DNA from: Nocardioides pocheonensis
GTDB lineage: Bacteria; Actinomycetota; Actinomycetes; Propionibacteriales; Nocardioidaceae
Direction: 5' to 3'
DNA length: 64,000 bases
Assembly (NCBI RefSeq): GCF_003725535.1
Contig: NZ_RJSF01000048.1
Span: 1-64,000, forward strand
A program made the translations under genes and the position numbers. Positions 1 through 8,631 of the stretch are shown in pieces (the first letter of the stretch is position 1; each line of letters opens with the position of its first letter). Under the pieces are notes generated by a model. The model ran no database searches and was not told the origin of the DNA. It saw only the letters and a program-made list of their open reading frames with translations.

Positions 1-44
1 GCTGCGCAACCGCGCCTCAACCACCCGACGGTCGAGGCACGGGC

Positions 45-88
45 GGTTTCGGCAGGCTCAACCAGCGGTGGTCGAGCCTGCCGAAACC
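45..88. repeat. REP-like palindromic repeat at gene 3' end
   Basis: A perfect 15-bp inverted repeat (GGTTTCGGCAGGCTC at 45-59 and its complement at 74-88) encloses a 14-nt loop containing CAACCAGCGG. It overlaps the 3' end of the minus-strand saccharopine-dehydrogenase-like gene, so the last residues (VSAGSTTAG) and the stop codon are made of repeat sequence. It may also act as a terminator, although no T-run follows. The arm core GAGCCTGCCGAA recurs at 455-466. Confidence 0.85.
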
Positions 89-1314
89 TCCTCCAGCCCC
101 CAGGGCGATCCGTAGGCGGTGAGCAGGTCGAGGAACGGCACGGCGTCGAACGCCTCGGGCCCGAGGATCCCCGTGCCGGACCAGGCGCCGGTGGCCAGCA
201 GCTCGAGCGCGACCACCGGGTTGATCGCGGTCTGCCAGACCACGCACTGGTGGCCGTACTCCTGCATCGACCAGTCGTTGTCGACGACATGGAACAGATA
301 GGAGCTTCGGGGCAGTCCGTCCTTGCCCGTGCCGGTGACGTGCAGGCCGGCACAGGTCTTGCCGTGCATCCGGTCGCCGAGCCTCGCGGGGTCGGGCAGG
401 CAGGCCGCCACCACGTCGCGCGGCGAGACCTCAGCCGTTGCCGCCGCTCGTCCTGAGCCTGCCGAAGGGACCCGCACCTTGTCGGTGCGGTCGAGGCCGA
501 GCTTGTGCAGGGTCTTGAGCACCTCGATGAACTCGTTGCCGAGGCCGTACTTGAAGGTGACCCGCTTCGCCTCGACCCACCGAGGCATGAGGAGCACCTC
601 CTCGTGCTCGACGTTCACGCACTCGACCGGCCCGATCCCTTCGGGGAAGTCGAAGACCTCGGGCTCGCTGAAGGGCGCGGTGGTGAACCACCCGCGGTCC
701 CGCTCCCACACCACGGGCGGGTTGAGGCACTCCTCGATCGTGGTCCAGATCGAGAACGACGGGGCGAAGTCGTAGCCGTCCACGGTGAGGTTCGACCCGT
801 CCCGGGTGCCCAGCTCGTCGATCTCGGAGAAGAGGTGGTCGGCGGCGTACCGGGCGAAGACGTCGGAGAGGCCGGGCTCCACACCCATCCCCACGAGGGC
901 GAGGCGCCCGGCCTGCTCCCAGTCCGCCGCACGGGCGAACTGCTCGTCCCCCAGCTTGACGCCGCACTCCTCGTACGGGCGCTCGGCGTGCGGCCGCGAC
1001 AGGCTCATGGCCATGTCGAGGTAGTCCGCGCCCGCCGCGAAGGCACCGTCGAAGATCGGCATGACGAAGCGCGGGTCGACCGCGTTCATCACGTGCGTCG
1101 CGTTGAACTCCCGCGCCAGCGTCGCGACCGACTCGGCGCTGGACGCGTCCACGCGGGCCGCCGTGAACCGGCCGTCGGCCGCCTCGACCACGGCCTTCTC
1201 GGCCCGCGCCTCGTCGTGGTCGGCGACCAGGCAGGCCTCGAAGAAGTGCCGTCGGCGCGCGATCGCGACGAACGCCGAGCCGACGCCGCCCGCGCCCACC
1301 AGCAGGATCCGCAC
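58..1314 (-). CDS. Saccharopine dehydrogenase family oxidoreductase
   Basis: A 418-residue protein with an N-terminal Rossmann motif (VGAGGVGSAFVA, residues 5-16) and the C-terminal pattern of the saccharopine/carboxynorspermidine dehydrogenase family (HGKTCAG, GILGPEAFDAVPFLDLL). Members act on amino-acid or polyamine conjugates using NAD(P). The start is GTG with GAGG upstream, 4 bp after the stop of the aldehyde dehydrogenase, so the two are one operon in a polyamine locus. That context makes a polyamine-linked substrate plausible, but the substrate cannot be read from sequence. Two oddities: about ten residues near position 283 (PSAGSGR and neighbours) are encoded by a copy of an interspersed repeat, and the C-terminus is encoded by another copy. 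Confidence 0.85.
   Translation of the reverse strand: MRILLVGAGGVGSAFVAIARRRHFFEACLVADHDEARAEKAVVEAADGRFTAARVDASSAESVATLAREFNATHVMNAVDPRFVMPIFDGAFAAGADYLDMAMSLSRPHAERPYEECGVKLGDEQFARAADWEQAGRLALVGMGVEPGLSDVFARYAADHLFSEIDELGTRDGSNLTVDGYDFAPSFSIWTTIEECLNPPVVWERDRGWFTTAPFSEPEVFDFPEGIGPVECVNVEHEEVLLMPRWVEAKRVTFKYGLGNEFIEVLKTLHKLGLDRTDKVRVPSAGSGRAAATAEVSPRDVVAACLPDPARLGDRMHGKTCAGLHVTGTGKDGLPRSSYLFHVVDNDWSMQEYGHQCVVWQTAINPVVALELLATGAWSGTGILGPEAFDAVPFLDLLTAYGSPWGLEEVSAGSTTAG
451..472. repeat. Intragenic copy of GAGCCTGCCGAA repeat
   Basis: TCCTGAGCCTGCCGAAGGGA contains the 12-bp core shared with the hairpin at 45-88. It lies in frame inside the saccharopine-dehydrogenase-like gene and encodes PSAGSG on the minus strand, between segments that look contiguous in the family (DKVRV and EVSPRDVV). 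Confidence 0.7.
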
Positions 1315-1318
1315 GGGG

Positions 1319-2779
1319 TCAGCCCTCCCCGAGGAAGCTCATCACGTGCTTGATCCGGGTGTAGTCCTCGAGCCCGTACATCGAGAGGTCCTTCCCGTAG
1401 CCACTGTGCTTGAAGCCGCCGTGCGGCATCTCGGAGACGAACGGGATGTGCGTGTTGATCCAGACCACGCCGAAGTCGAGGTCCCGGCTCATCCGCAGGG
1501 CGCGCGCGTGGTCGCGCGTCCACACGCTCGAGGACAGGCCGTACTCGACGCCGTTGGCCCAGCGCAGCGCCTCGGCCTCGTCGTCGAAGCGCTGGACCGT
1601 GATCACCGGCCCGAAGATCTCGCTCTGGATCTGCTCGTCGTCCTGCCTCAGGCCGGACAGCACCGTCGGCTGGTAGAAGTAGCCCTGCTCTCCCCCGGCG
1701 ACGTCGGCCCGTCCGCCACCGGCCTCGACGTTCGCGTGGTCCGGCAGCCGGTCGACCATCCCGGAGACCCGGGCGAGCTGGTCGGGGTTGTTCAGCGGAC
1801 CGAAGAGCACGTCCTCGTCGTCGGGCATGCCGGTCTTCAGCGTGCGGGCCTGCTCGGTGAGCGCCGAGACGAAGTCGTCGTGGATGCGCGGACCGGCCAG
1901 CACCCGGGTCGCCGCCGTGCAGTCCTGACCGGCGTTGAAGTAGCCGGCCGTCGCGATCGCCTCGGCTGCCGCCTCGAGGTCGGCGTCGTCGAAGACGATC
2001 ACCGGCGCCTTGCCCCCGAGCTCGAGGTGGACGCGCTTGAGGTCCGTCGCGGCCGCACCGGCGACCTCCATCCCGGCGCGGACCGACCCCGTGATCGACA
2101 CCATCTGCGGCGTCTTGTGGGTCACCAGCAGACGACCGGTGTCGCGGTCGCCGGTCACGACGTTCAGGACTCCCGGCGGCAGGAACTCCTGGCAGATCTC
2201 CGCGAGCAGGACCGACGAGGCAGGGGTCGTGTCACTCGGCTTGAGCACCACGGTGTTGCCGGCGGCCAGGGCCGGCGCGATCTTCCAGATCATCATCATC
2301 AGCGGGTAGTTCCACGGCGTCACCTGACCGACCACGCCGATCGGCTCGCGACGGATCCACGAGGTGTGGCCGGGGAGGTACTCACCGGCGGACTTCCCCT
2401 CGAGCACCCGCGCGGCGCCGGCGAAGAACCGGAAGTGGTCGGAGCTGGGTGGCAGCTCCTCGCTCGCGGTGAGACCGATCGGCTTGCCGGTGTCCTTGAC
2501 CTCGACGGCGACGATCTCGTCGGCGCGGGCGTCGATCGCGTCGGCGATCTTCAGCAGCGCCTCGCTGCGCTCCTTGGGGCTGGTCCGCCCCCAGGTCTCG
2601 AACGCTGCCGCGGCCGCGGCGTACGCGCGGTCGACGTCCTCGGCACCGCTGGCCGGGGCGGCGGCGTAGACCGCACCCGTGGTCGGGTCGACCACGTCGT
2701 ACGTCGCACCGGACGCCGCCTCGACGAGCTCGCCGCCGACGACGTTCTTGAGCACCTTCAGGTCGCTGTTCTCAGGCAT
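1319..2779 (-). CDS. patD: Gamma-aminobutyraldehyde dehydrogenase
   Basis: A 486-residue NAD(P)-dependent aldehyde dehydrogenase. Visible motifs are GNTVVLKPSD and ITGSVRAGMEVA (cofactor site), HLELGGKAP (general-base Glu) and FNAGQDCTAATR (catalytic Cys). The FNAGQDCTA form is typical of the PatD/Prr group, which oxidises 4-aminobutyraldehyde (1-pyrroline) from putrescine to GABA. The ATG at 2779 is chosen over an upstream in-frame start at 2818 because the family begins close to PENSDLKVLKNVVGGE. It is divergent from a class III aminotransferase that would make its substrate, and is followed by the saccharopine-dehydrogenase-like gene. Related betaine-aldehyde dehydrogenases cannot be fully excluded, but the polyamine context supports the call. 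Confidence 0.88.
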   Translation of the reverse strand: MPENSDLKVLKNVVGGELVEAASGATYDVVDPTTGAVYAAAPASGAEDVDRAYAAAAAAFETWGRTSPKERSEALLKIADAIDARADEIVAVEVKDTGKPIGLTASEELPPSSDHFRFFAGAARVLEGKSAGEYLPGHTSWIRREPIGVVGQVTPWNYPLMMMIWKIAPALAAGNTVVLKPSDTTPASSVLLAEICQEFLPPGVLNVVTGDRDTGRLLVTHKTPQMVSITGSVRAGMEVAGAAATDLKRVHLELGGKAPVIVFDDADLEAAAEAIATAGYFNAGQDCTAATRVLAGPRIHDDFVSALTEQARTLKTGMPDDEDVLFGPLNNPDQLARVSGMVDRLPDHANVEAGGGRADVAGGEQGYFYQPTVLSGLRQDDEQIQSEIFGPVITVQRFDDEAEALRWANGVEYGLSSSVWTRDHARALRMSRDLDFGVVWINTHIPFVSEMPHGGFKHSGYGKDLSMYGLEDYTRIKHVMSFLGEG

Positions 2780-2822
2780 GGCAGAAGTCAACCGGCCAGC
2801 GCGACGGTGGTCAAGCAACTCA

Positions 2823-2835
2823 CAACGAAATCCGC
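2823..2835 (+). promoter_or_regulatory. Putative polyamine-locus operator (CAACGAAATCCGC)
   Basis: The 154-bp gap between the divergent aldehyde dehydrogenase and aminotransferase genes contains CAACGAAATCCGC. Close copies stand in the potD/lrp intergenic region (CAACGAAATACGC at 9870-9882 and, on the other strand, CAACGGAATCCC at 9853-9842). This is consistent with one regulator, perhaps the adjacent Lrp-type protein, controlling both units. This is inferred from recurrence only. Confidence 0.5.
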
Positions 2836-2933
2836 AGGTTGTTCGCGCCCGGACCTACGAAAGCATCACTTCAGGCCGCTGGAGCATGCGGATTCACTTG
2901 CTGATCCCGGATCGGCTTGGCACACTGGCGGCC

Positions 2934-4382
2934 ATGACCGACTCCAGCTCCGGCGGTGCCGACCAGGCGCGCCAGCAGGCCGCCCGGGACCACCTGTGGA
3001 TGCACTTCACCCGCCACTCCTCCTACGACCGGGCGGAGATCCCCACGATCGTGCGCGGAGACGGTGCCTACATCTACGACGCCCACGGCCGGCGCTACCT
3101 CGACGGGCTCGCCGGGCTGTTCGTGAGCCAGGTCGGCCACGGTCGCACCGAGCTCGCCGAGGCCGCCGCCAAGCAGGCCTCCGAGCTGGCCTTCTTCCCG
3201 CTGTGGTCCTACGCCCACCCGAGCGCGATGGACCTCGCCGCGCGCATCGCCGGCTACGCGCCCGGCGACTTGAACCGGGTCTTCTTCACCACCGGGGGCG
3301 GCGAGGCCGTCGAGACCGCGTGGAAGCTGGCCAAGAACTACTTCAAGCTCACCGGCAAGCCCACCAAGCACAAGGTGATCAGCCGGGCGATCGCCTACCA
3401 CGGCACCCCCCAGGGCGCGCTCTCGATCACCGGCCTGCCCGGGATGAAGGCGCAGTTCGAGCCGTTGGTGCCGAGCACCTTCCGGGTGCCGAACACCAAC
3501 CTCTACCGCGCGCCCGACCAGTTCCAGGGCGGCCGGCCCGAGGACGCCACGGCGTTCGGGCGCTGGGCCGCGGACCGCATCGCCGAGGTGATCGAGTTCG
3601 AGGGCCCCGACACGGTCGCCGCCGTCTTCCTCGAACCGGTGCAGAACTCCGGTGGGTGCTTCCCGCCGCCGCCGGGCTACTTCGAGCGCGTGCGCGAGAT
3701 CTGCGACGAGTACGACGTGCTCCTGGTGAGCGACGAGGTGATCTGCGCGTTCGGGCGGCTGGGCCACATGTTCGGGGCCGAGCGCTACGGATACCAGCCC
3801 GACATCATCACCTGCGCCAAGGGCCTGACCTCGGGCTACGCGCCGCTCGGCGCGATGATCGCCACCGACCGGCTCTTCGAACCGTTCGCCAAGGGCACCG
3901 AGTCGTTCCTGCACGGCTACACCTTCGGCGGCCACCCGGTCTCGACCGCGGTCGCGATGGCCAACCTGGACATCTTCGAGCGCGAGCAGCTCAACGAGCA
4001 CGTCCGCGACACCGAGGGCGCCTTCCGGGCGACGCTGGAGAAGCTGCTCGACCTGCCGCTGGTCGGCGATGTCCGCGGCGACGGGTACTTCTACGGGATC
4101 GAGCTGGTCAAGGACAAGGCGACCAAGGAGACCTTCGACGACGCCGAGTCCGAGCGGCTGCTGCGCGGCTTCCTGTCCAAGGCGCTCTTCGAGGCAGGGC
4201 TGTACTGCCGTGCCGACGACCGCGGCGACCCGGTCGTCCAGCTCGCGCCCCCGCTGATCTGCGACCAGCAGCACTTCGACGAGATCGAGTCGATCCTGCG
4301 GGCCGTGCTGACCGAGGCGGAGAACCACATCGACCCGCTCGAGCACGGGCGCCCGCACCATCGCACCACCGCGGCGGGCTGA
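2934..4382 (+). CDS. Class III aminotransferase, putative putrescine/polyamine aminotransferase
   Basis: A 482-residue PLP-dependent class III aminotransferase. The PLP lysine lies in ITCAKGLTSGYAPLGA, the cofactor-phosphate glycines in FFTTGGGEAVETAWKLA, and the aspartate preceding the lysine in LLVSDEVICAFGR. The length and the substrate-loop sequence resemble the SpuC-like polyamine:pyruvate aminotransferases, which convert putrescine to 4-aminobutyraldehyde. The ATG at 2934 is used because the family N-terminus (RDHLWMHFTRHSSY) starts soon after it. It is divergent from the aldehyde dehydrogenase and convergent with a DAO flavoenzyme (11-bp gap). Other omega-amino-acid substrates are possible. 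Confidence 0.85.
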   Translation: MTDSSSGGADQARQQAARDHLWMHFTRHSSYDRAEIPTIVRGDGAYIYDAHGRRYLDGLAGLFVSQVGHGRTELAEAAAKQASELAFFPLWSYAHPSAMDLAARIAGYAPGDLNRVFFTTGGGEAVETAWKLAKNYFKLTGKPTKHKVISRAIAYHGTPQGALSITGLPGMKAQFEPLVPSTFRVPNTNLYRAPDQFQGGRPEDATAFGRWAADRIAEVIEFEGPDTVAAVFLEPVQNSGGCFPPPPGYFERVREICDEYDVLLVSDEVICAFGRLGHMFGAERYGYQPDIITCAKGLTSGYAPLGAMIATDRLFEPFAKGTESFLHGYTFGGHPVSTAVAMANLDIFEREQLNEHVRDTEGAFRATLEKLLDLPLVGDVRGDGYFYGIELVKDKATKETFDDAESERLLRGFLSKALFEAGLYCRADDRGDPVVQLAPPLICDQQHFDEIESILRAVLTEAENHIDPLEHGRPHHRTTAAG

Positions 4383-4393
4383 CCGAGGACGCG

Positions 4394-5824
4394 TCAGGAG
4401 TCGAAGCCGAGGCCCAGCCGGTCCATCGCGCGCAGCCAGAGGTTCTCGCGGCCGCCGTGGCGGTCGGCCCGGGCCAGCGACCACGTGGTCGCCCGGACGC
4501 CGGCCCAGCGCAGCGGTTCGGGCGGGAACGGCAGCGGCCGCTCGCGCACCATCCGCAGCGACGTGCGCTCGGTCTCCAGCCCGGCGAGCTGGTCCAGCGC
4601 GACCTCGGCGGCGAACCGGGTGGCGCCGACCCCGAGCCCGGTGAAGCCGAGCGCGTAGGCCACGCGTCCGCCGTACGCCGTGCCGTGGAACGCCGTGAAC
4701 CGCGTGCAGGTGTCGATCACGCCGCCCCACCGGTGCGTGAACCGCAGGCCCTCGAGCTGGGGGAAGGTCGTGAAGAAGTTCGCCGCGAGCGTCTCGAAGG
4801 TTTCCGGTCGCTGCTCGTACGTCGCCCGCTGCCGGCTCCCGAAGTGGTAGATCGCGTCGTACCCGCCCCACAGGATCCGGCCGTCGCGCGTGGTGCGGTA
4901 GTAGTGGAAGCGGTTGGTCCGGTCCGAGATGCCCTCCCGGCCCTCCCAGCCGATCGCGGCCCGCTGGGCCGGTGACAGCGGCTCGGTCATCAGCGCGTAG
5001 TCGTAGACCGGCACCGTCATCAGCCGCAGCCGGCGCAGCAGCGGCCGGGCCGCGTTGGTCGCCAGCACGACCCGGTCCGCCGAGACGAACCCGCCGGCGG
5101 TGCGTACCTGCAGGCGCCCGCCCTCGTCCGAGAGCCCCTGCACACGCGTGTGCTCGGCGATCCGCACACCGGCGCGCAGGCAGGCCTGCCGCAACCCCCA
5201 GGCCAGCCGCGCGGGCTCCACGAGCGCGCAGTCCGGGTCGTGCAGCGCCGCGCGGTAGGTGGGCGAGGACACTCGCCGGCGCAGGGCATCCTCCCCCAGC
5301 AGGGCCAGGGTGTGCCCGATGGCTGACGCGGCCTGCTGCTCCTCACGCAGGTCGGCGACCTGGTGCTCCGAGGTCGCGACACTGAGCGAGCCCGACCGCA
5401 GGAAGTCGCAGTCGATGCCGTGCTCGGCGATGGCCGTCTCGATCGCGTCGAGGTTCTCGCGGCCCAGCCTGACCAGCGTGGGCATCTCCTCGGGCCAGCG
5501 GGCCAGGCCGTTGCCCAGGCCGTGCGTGAGGCTGGCCTCGCAGAAGCCGCCGTTGCGACCGCTCGCCGCGTGGCCGCAGGTGTCCGCCTCGACCACGAGC
5601 ACGTCGCGATCCGGCTCCCGCGTGACCGCGAGCAAGGCGGTCCACAGGCCGAGGTACCCACCGCCGACGACGACGAGGTCGGCGTGCACCGGCCCGGTCA
5701 GCGGCGCCGCCGGCTCCGGCCTCCTCGGGTCGTCGAGCCAGTACGGCACCGGGGCCGCGTCGGCAAGGGCAGCTCCCGGGTCAGCGGGCGAGCGCACGGG
5801 TCTGGCGCCGGTTGTTGACCTCAC
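4394..5824 (-). CDS. DAO-family FAD-dependent oxidoreductase (PuuB-like)
   Basis: A 476-residue flavoenzyme of the D-amino-acid oxidase fold. The dinucleotide-binding motif DLVVVGGGYLGLWTALLA lies near residues 49-66 and the SGRNGGFCEASL signature just after. The C-terminal FAD segment is ALGFTGLGVGATRFAAE. PuuB-type members oxidise gamma-glutamylputrescine or related amines. It is the last gene of the pot operon, so it probably oxidises an imported polyamine or conjugate. The GTG at 5824 overlaps potC by 44 bp. An in-frame GTG at 5797 would leave a 17-bp overlap and is equally possible. The gene at 10408 is a second enzyme of the same family. Confidence 0.8.
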   Translation of the reverse strand: MRSTTGARPVRSPADPGAALADAAPVPYWLDDPRRPEPAAPLTGPVHADLVVVGGGYLGLWTALLAVTREPDRDVLVVEADTCGHAASGRNGGFCEASLTHGLGNGLARWPEEMPTLVRLGRENLDAIETAIAEHGIDCDFLRSGSLSVATSEHQVADLREEQQAASAIGHTLALLGEDALRRRVSSPTYRAALHDPDCALVEPARLAWGLRQACLRAGVRIAEHTRVQGLSDEGGRLQVRTAGGFVSADRVVLATNAARPLLRRLRLMTVPVYDYALMTEPLSPAQRAAIGWEGREGISDRTNRFHYYRTTRDGRILWGGYDAIYHFGSRQRATYEQRPETFETLAANFFTTFPQLEGLRFTHRWGGVIDTCTRFTAFHGTAYGGRVAYALGFTGLGVGATRFAAEVALDQLAGLETERTSLRMVRERPLPFPPEPLRWAGVRATTWSLARADRHGGRENLWLRAMDRLGLGFDS

Positions 5825-6605
5825 CGCCGACGACGAGCACGATCGCGATCAGGAACATCACCGTGCCGATCACGTTCACCTGCATCGGCACTCCGCGCTG
5901 CGCGGCACCCCAGACGAACATCGGGAAGGTCGTCGTCTGACCGGCGTTGAGGTTCGTGATGATGAAGTCGTCGAACGACAGCGAGAACGCCAGCAGCGCG
6001 GCCGCGAGGATGCCCGGCAGCACCAGCGGGAAGGTCACCCGCCAGAACGTCTCCCGTTCGTTGGCGTAGAGGTCCATCGCCGCCTGCTCGAGGTTGTCGT
6101 CCAGGCCGGACAGGCGGGCCTTGACCGTGACGATCACGAAGGACAGGCAGAACATCACGTGGGCGATGAAGATCGTCCAGAAGCCGAGCCGGCCCCCGAA
6201 ACCCCGGGCCACGAACAGCGCCAGCAGGGAGGAGCCCATCACGATCTCCGGCGAGGCCATCGGCAGGAAGATCACCGTGTTCGCGAACGACCGGCCCCTG
6301 AACTCGTGCCGGACCAGCCCGAAGGCGGCCATCGTGCCGATGATCGTGGCGACCAGCGTGGCCAGCAGGCCGATGCCGACGCTGATCCCCACCGCGTGGC
6401 ACATCCCGGCCGGACCGCACGGGTGCGCCCAGTTGTGCAGGGTGAAGTCGTGGAACCGGTAGACGTTCTTGGACTTGCCGGGGTCGTTGAAGCTCATCAG
6501 GACCACGACCGCGATCGGCACGAACATGTAGACGAGGACCACGATCCCGAGCGCGAGGACCAGGTGTGCCTTGGTCCAGCGGAGTGCCTGCGCGACCAGG
6601 CTCAT
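5781..6605 (-). CDS. potC: Polyamine ABC transporter permease PotC
   Basis: A 274-residue integral membrane permease with six predicted hydrophobic segments, beginning VLALGIVVLVYMFVPIAVVV. The conserved permease loop that contacts the ATPase lies in EQAAMDLYANERETFWRVTFP, the EAA motif of spermidine/putrescine systems. It forms the inner-membrane channel with PotB. Its ATG overlaps the potB stop by 4 bp (ATGA), indicating translational coupling. The call rests on both sequence and the complete potABCD set. Confidence 0.93.
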   Translation of the reverse strand: MSLVAQALRWTKAHLVLALGIVVLVYMFVPIAVVVLMSFNDPGKSKNVYRFHDFTLHNWAHPCGPAGMCHAVGISVGIGLLATLVATIIGTMAAFGLVRHEFRGRSFANTVIFLPMASPEIVMGSSLLALFVARGFGGRLGFWTIFIAHVMFCLSFVIVTVKARLSGLDDNLEQAAMDLYANERETFWRVTFPLVLPGILAAALLAFSLSFDDFIITNLNAGQTTTFPMFVWGAAQRGVPMQVNVIGTVMFLIAIVLVVGGEVNNRRQTRALAR

Positions 6606-7501
6606 ACCAGCTCCTCCGTCCCGACCTTGCGGATGTAGACGAGGACGAGGCCCACGATCAGCGCCATCAGGATCACCGAGAGCGCCCCCGCCGCGGCGTA
6701 GTCCTGGGTCGAGGTGAACAGGCTCTGGATCACGTTGCCGACCATCCGCTGGCCCGGGCCGCCGAGCAGCTGGGCGTTGATGAAGTCACCCGCGGCCGGG
6801 ATGAAGGTGAGCAGGGTGCCCGCGACGACGCCGGGGAGCGACAGGGGCCAGGTCACCTTGAAGAACGCGGTGAACGGCGAGGCGTACAGGTCCCCGGCCG
6901 CCTCGATCAGGCGCCCGTCGATCTTCTCCAGGCTGGCGTAGAGCGGGAGCACCATGAAGGGCAGGAAGTTGTAGACGATGCCCGACACCACGGCGAACCA
7001 GGTGTTCAGCAACCGGCCGTCGCTGCCGAGGATGTGCACCTTCTGGAAGAGGTCCACGATGAAGCCGTGGTCGGAGAGGATCAGCTTCCACGAGAGCGTC
7101 CGGAGCAGGAAGCTGGTGAAGAACGGGGCGATCACCAGCACCAGCAGCAGGTTGCGCCACCGCCCGGCCTTGAAGGCGATCGCGTAGGCGAGCACGTAAC
7201 CGATCACCAGGCAGACCAGGGTCGCCAGCCCGGCGTACCAGAGCGAGCGGAGCAGCTCGGGGTAGTAGTTCTTGACCGCCGTGCCGAAGTTGCCGACGTG
7301 GTAGGTGACGTCGTACCCGGTCAGCACCGAGCCGTTCGGGTCGAACAGGCTCGCCGAGACCAGCGAGTAGAACGGCACCACGAAGAACAGCAGCAGCCAG
7401 AGCGCGCCCGGCGCCAGCAGCCAGTACGCCGTCCAGCGGCCGCCGCCGACCCGCTTCGCGGTGTCCTCGGTGGCCCGTGCCGGCGCTGTGATCGCCGCCA
7501 T
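6602..7501 (-). CDS. potB: Polyamine ABC transporter permease PotB
   Basis: A 299-residue permease with six hydrophobic segments (first WLLAPGALWLLLFFVVPFY) and the EAA-type loop EAAGDLYASPFTAFFKVTWP. It pairs with PotC to carry polyamines across the cytoplasmic membrane. The ATG at 7501 shares one base with the potA stop (TGATG) and is preceded by GGAGGAG, which decides this start over longer upstream readings that lie inside potA. Confidence 0.93.
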   Translation of the reverse strand: MAAITAPARATEDTAKRVGGGRWTAYWLLAPGALWLLLFFVVPFYSLVSASLFDPNGSVLTGYDVTYHVGNFGTAVKNYYPELLRSLWYAGLATLVCLVIGYVLAYAIAFKAGRWRNLLLVLVIAPFFTSFLLRTLSWKLILSDHGFIVDLFQKVHILGSDGRLLNTWFAVVSGIVYNFLPFMVLPLYASLEKIDGRLIEAAGDLYASPFTAFFKVTWPLSLPGVVAGTLLTFIPAAGDFINAQLLGGPGQRMVGNVIQSLFTSTQDYAAAGALSVILMALIVGLVLVYIRKVGTEELV

Positions 7502-8631
7502 CACTCCTCCTCGATGCCGGCGTGTGCGTCCTGGCTGGCGTCGAGGAGGAAGGCGTACTCGGGCCGCCAGGAGATGTCCACCTTCTCGCCGTGGGTGAAC
7601 AGCCGACGCCGTCCGGTGTTCTGCTCGAACACCTGGAGCTCCTGCCCCCACGGCATCCGGACGAGGTACTGCGTGCTGACCCCGACGAAGCTGACGTCGG
7701 TGACGACGCCACCCTCGAGGTGGTTGCCCGGGGCGTCGATGTCCTCACCGACCTCGGCGACGAGCACCTTCTCCGGCCGGATGCCGACCCAGCCCTCGCC
7801 GCCGTCGGTGTGCGCCCGGTCGAACGGGACCGACACGACGATGCCGTGCATGTCCACCTTGACGAAGTCGCCCTCGCGACCGACGACCTTGCCGGCGATG
7901 AGGTTGGACTGGCCGAGGAAGTTGGCGACGAACGTCGTCCGCGGGTTCTCGTAGAGCTCGGCGGGCGCACCCATCTGCTCGATCACGCCGGCGTTCATCA
8001 CCGCGACCGTGTCGGCCATGGTCATGGCCTCCTCCTGGTCGTGGGTCACGTGCACGAACGTCAGCCCGACCTCGGTCTGGATCCGCTTCAGCTCGATCTG
8101 CATGGACCGGCGCAGCTTGAGGTCGAGCGCGCCCAGCGGCTCGTCGAGCAGCAGCACGTCGGGCCGGTTGATCAGCGCCCTGGCCAGTGCGACCCGCTGC
8201 TGCTGACCGCCGGAGAGCTGCGCCGGCTTCTTGCGCGCCTGGCTCTCGAGCTCGACCAGCGCGAGCATCTCGCTGACCTGCCGGTCGACCTCCTTGGACT
8301 TCCGGCGCCGCAGCCCGAACGCGACGTTCTCGTGGACGTCGAGGTGCGGGAAGAGCGCGTAGCTCTGGAAGACCGTGTTGACCGGGCGCTGGTACGGCTT
8401 GGCGTAGGTGATGTCGGTGTCGCCGATCCGGATCGTGCCCGAGGTCGGCGTCTCCAGGCCCGCGACCATCCGCAACGTCGTGGTCTTCCCGCAGCCGGAC
8501 GGTCCGAGCAGGGCGAAGAACGACCCGTGCGGCACGTCGAGGTCCAGCGAGTCCACGGCCCGGAACGCAGCGAACTCCTTCGTGACCTGGGACAGGTGGA
8601 GACTGCGCGAGCCCTCAGACGCCTGTGACAT
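7501..8631 (-). CDS. potA: Polyamine ABC transporter ATP-binding protein PotA
   Basis: A 376-residue ATPase. Walker A is GPSGCGKTT (about residues 43-51), the signature LSGGQQQRVALARAL, Walker B VLLLDEP, and the switch histidine lies in HVTHDQEEAMTM. The C-terminal TOBE-type region (from about residue 280) contains VGIRPEKVLVAEV. It energises uptake through PotBC. The ATG overlaps the end of potD by 17 bp. Confidence 0.94.
   Translation of the reverse strand: MSQASEGSRSLHLSQVTKEFAAFRAVDSLDLDVPHGSFFALLGPSGCGKTTTLRMVAGLETPTSGTIRIGDTDITYAKPYQRPVNTVFQSYALFPHLDVHENVAFGLRRRKSKEVDRQVSEMLALVELESQARKKPAQLSGGQQQRVALARALINRPDVLLLDEPLGALDLKLRRSMQIELKRIQTEVGLTFVHVTHDQEEAMTMADTVAVMNAGVIEQMGAPAELYENPRTTFVANFLGQSNLIAGKVVGREGDFVKVDMHGIVVSVPFDRAHTDGGEGWVGIRPEKVLVAEVGEDIDAPGNHLEGGVVTDVSFVGVSTQYLVRMPWGQELQVFEQNTGRRRLFTHGEKVDISWRPEYAFLLDASQDAHAGIEEE

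Noticed and set aside
1061-4975. Very long open frames antisense or out of frame to the polyamine genes
   Set aside because: Codon composition is Arg/Ala/Gly-rich without domains. They mirror high-GC third positions of the real genes.
8624-8630. TGTCACA on the minus strand near potA as an ECF41 promoter
   Set aside because: No GGTC or CGTC follows at N16, and the sequence lies in the potA start codon region inside potD.
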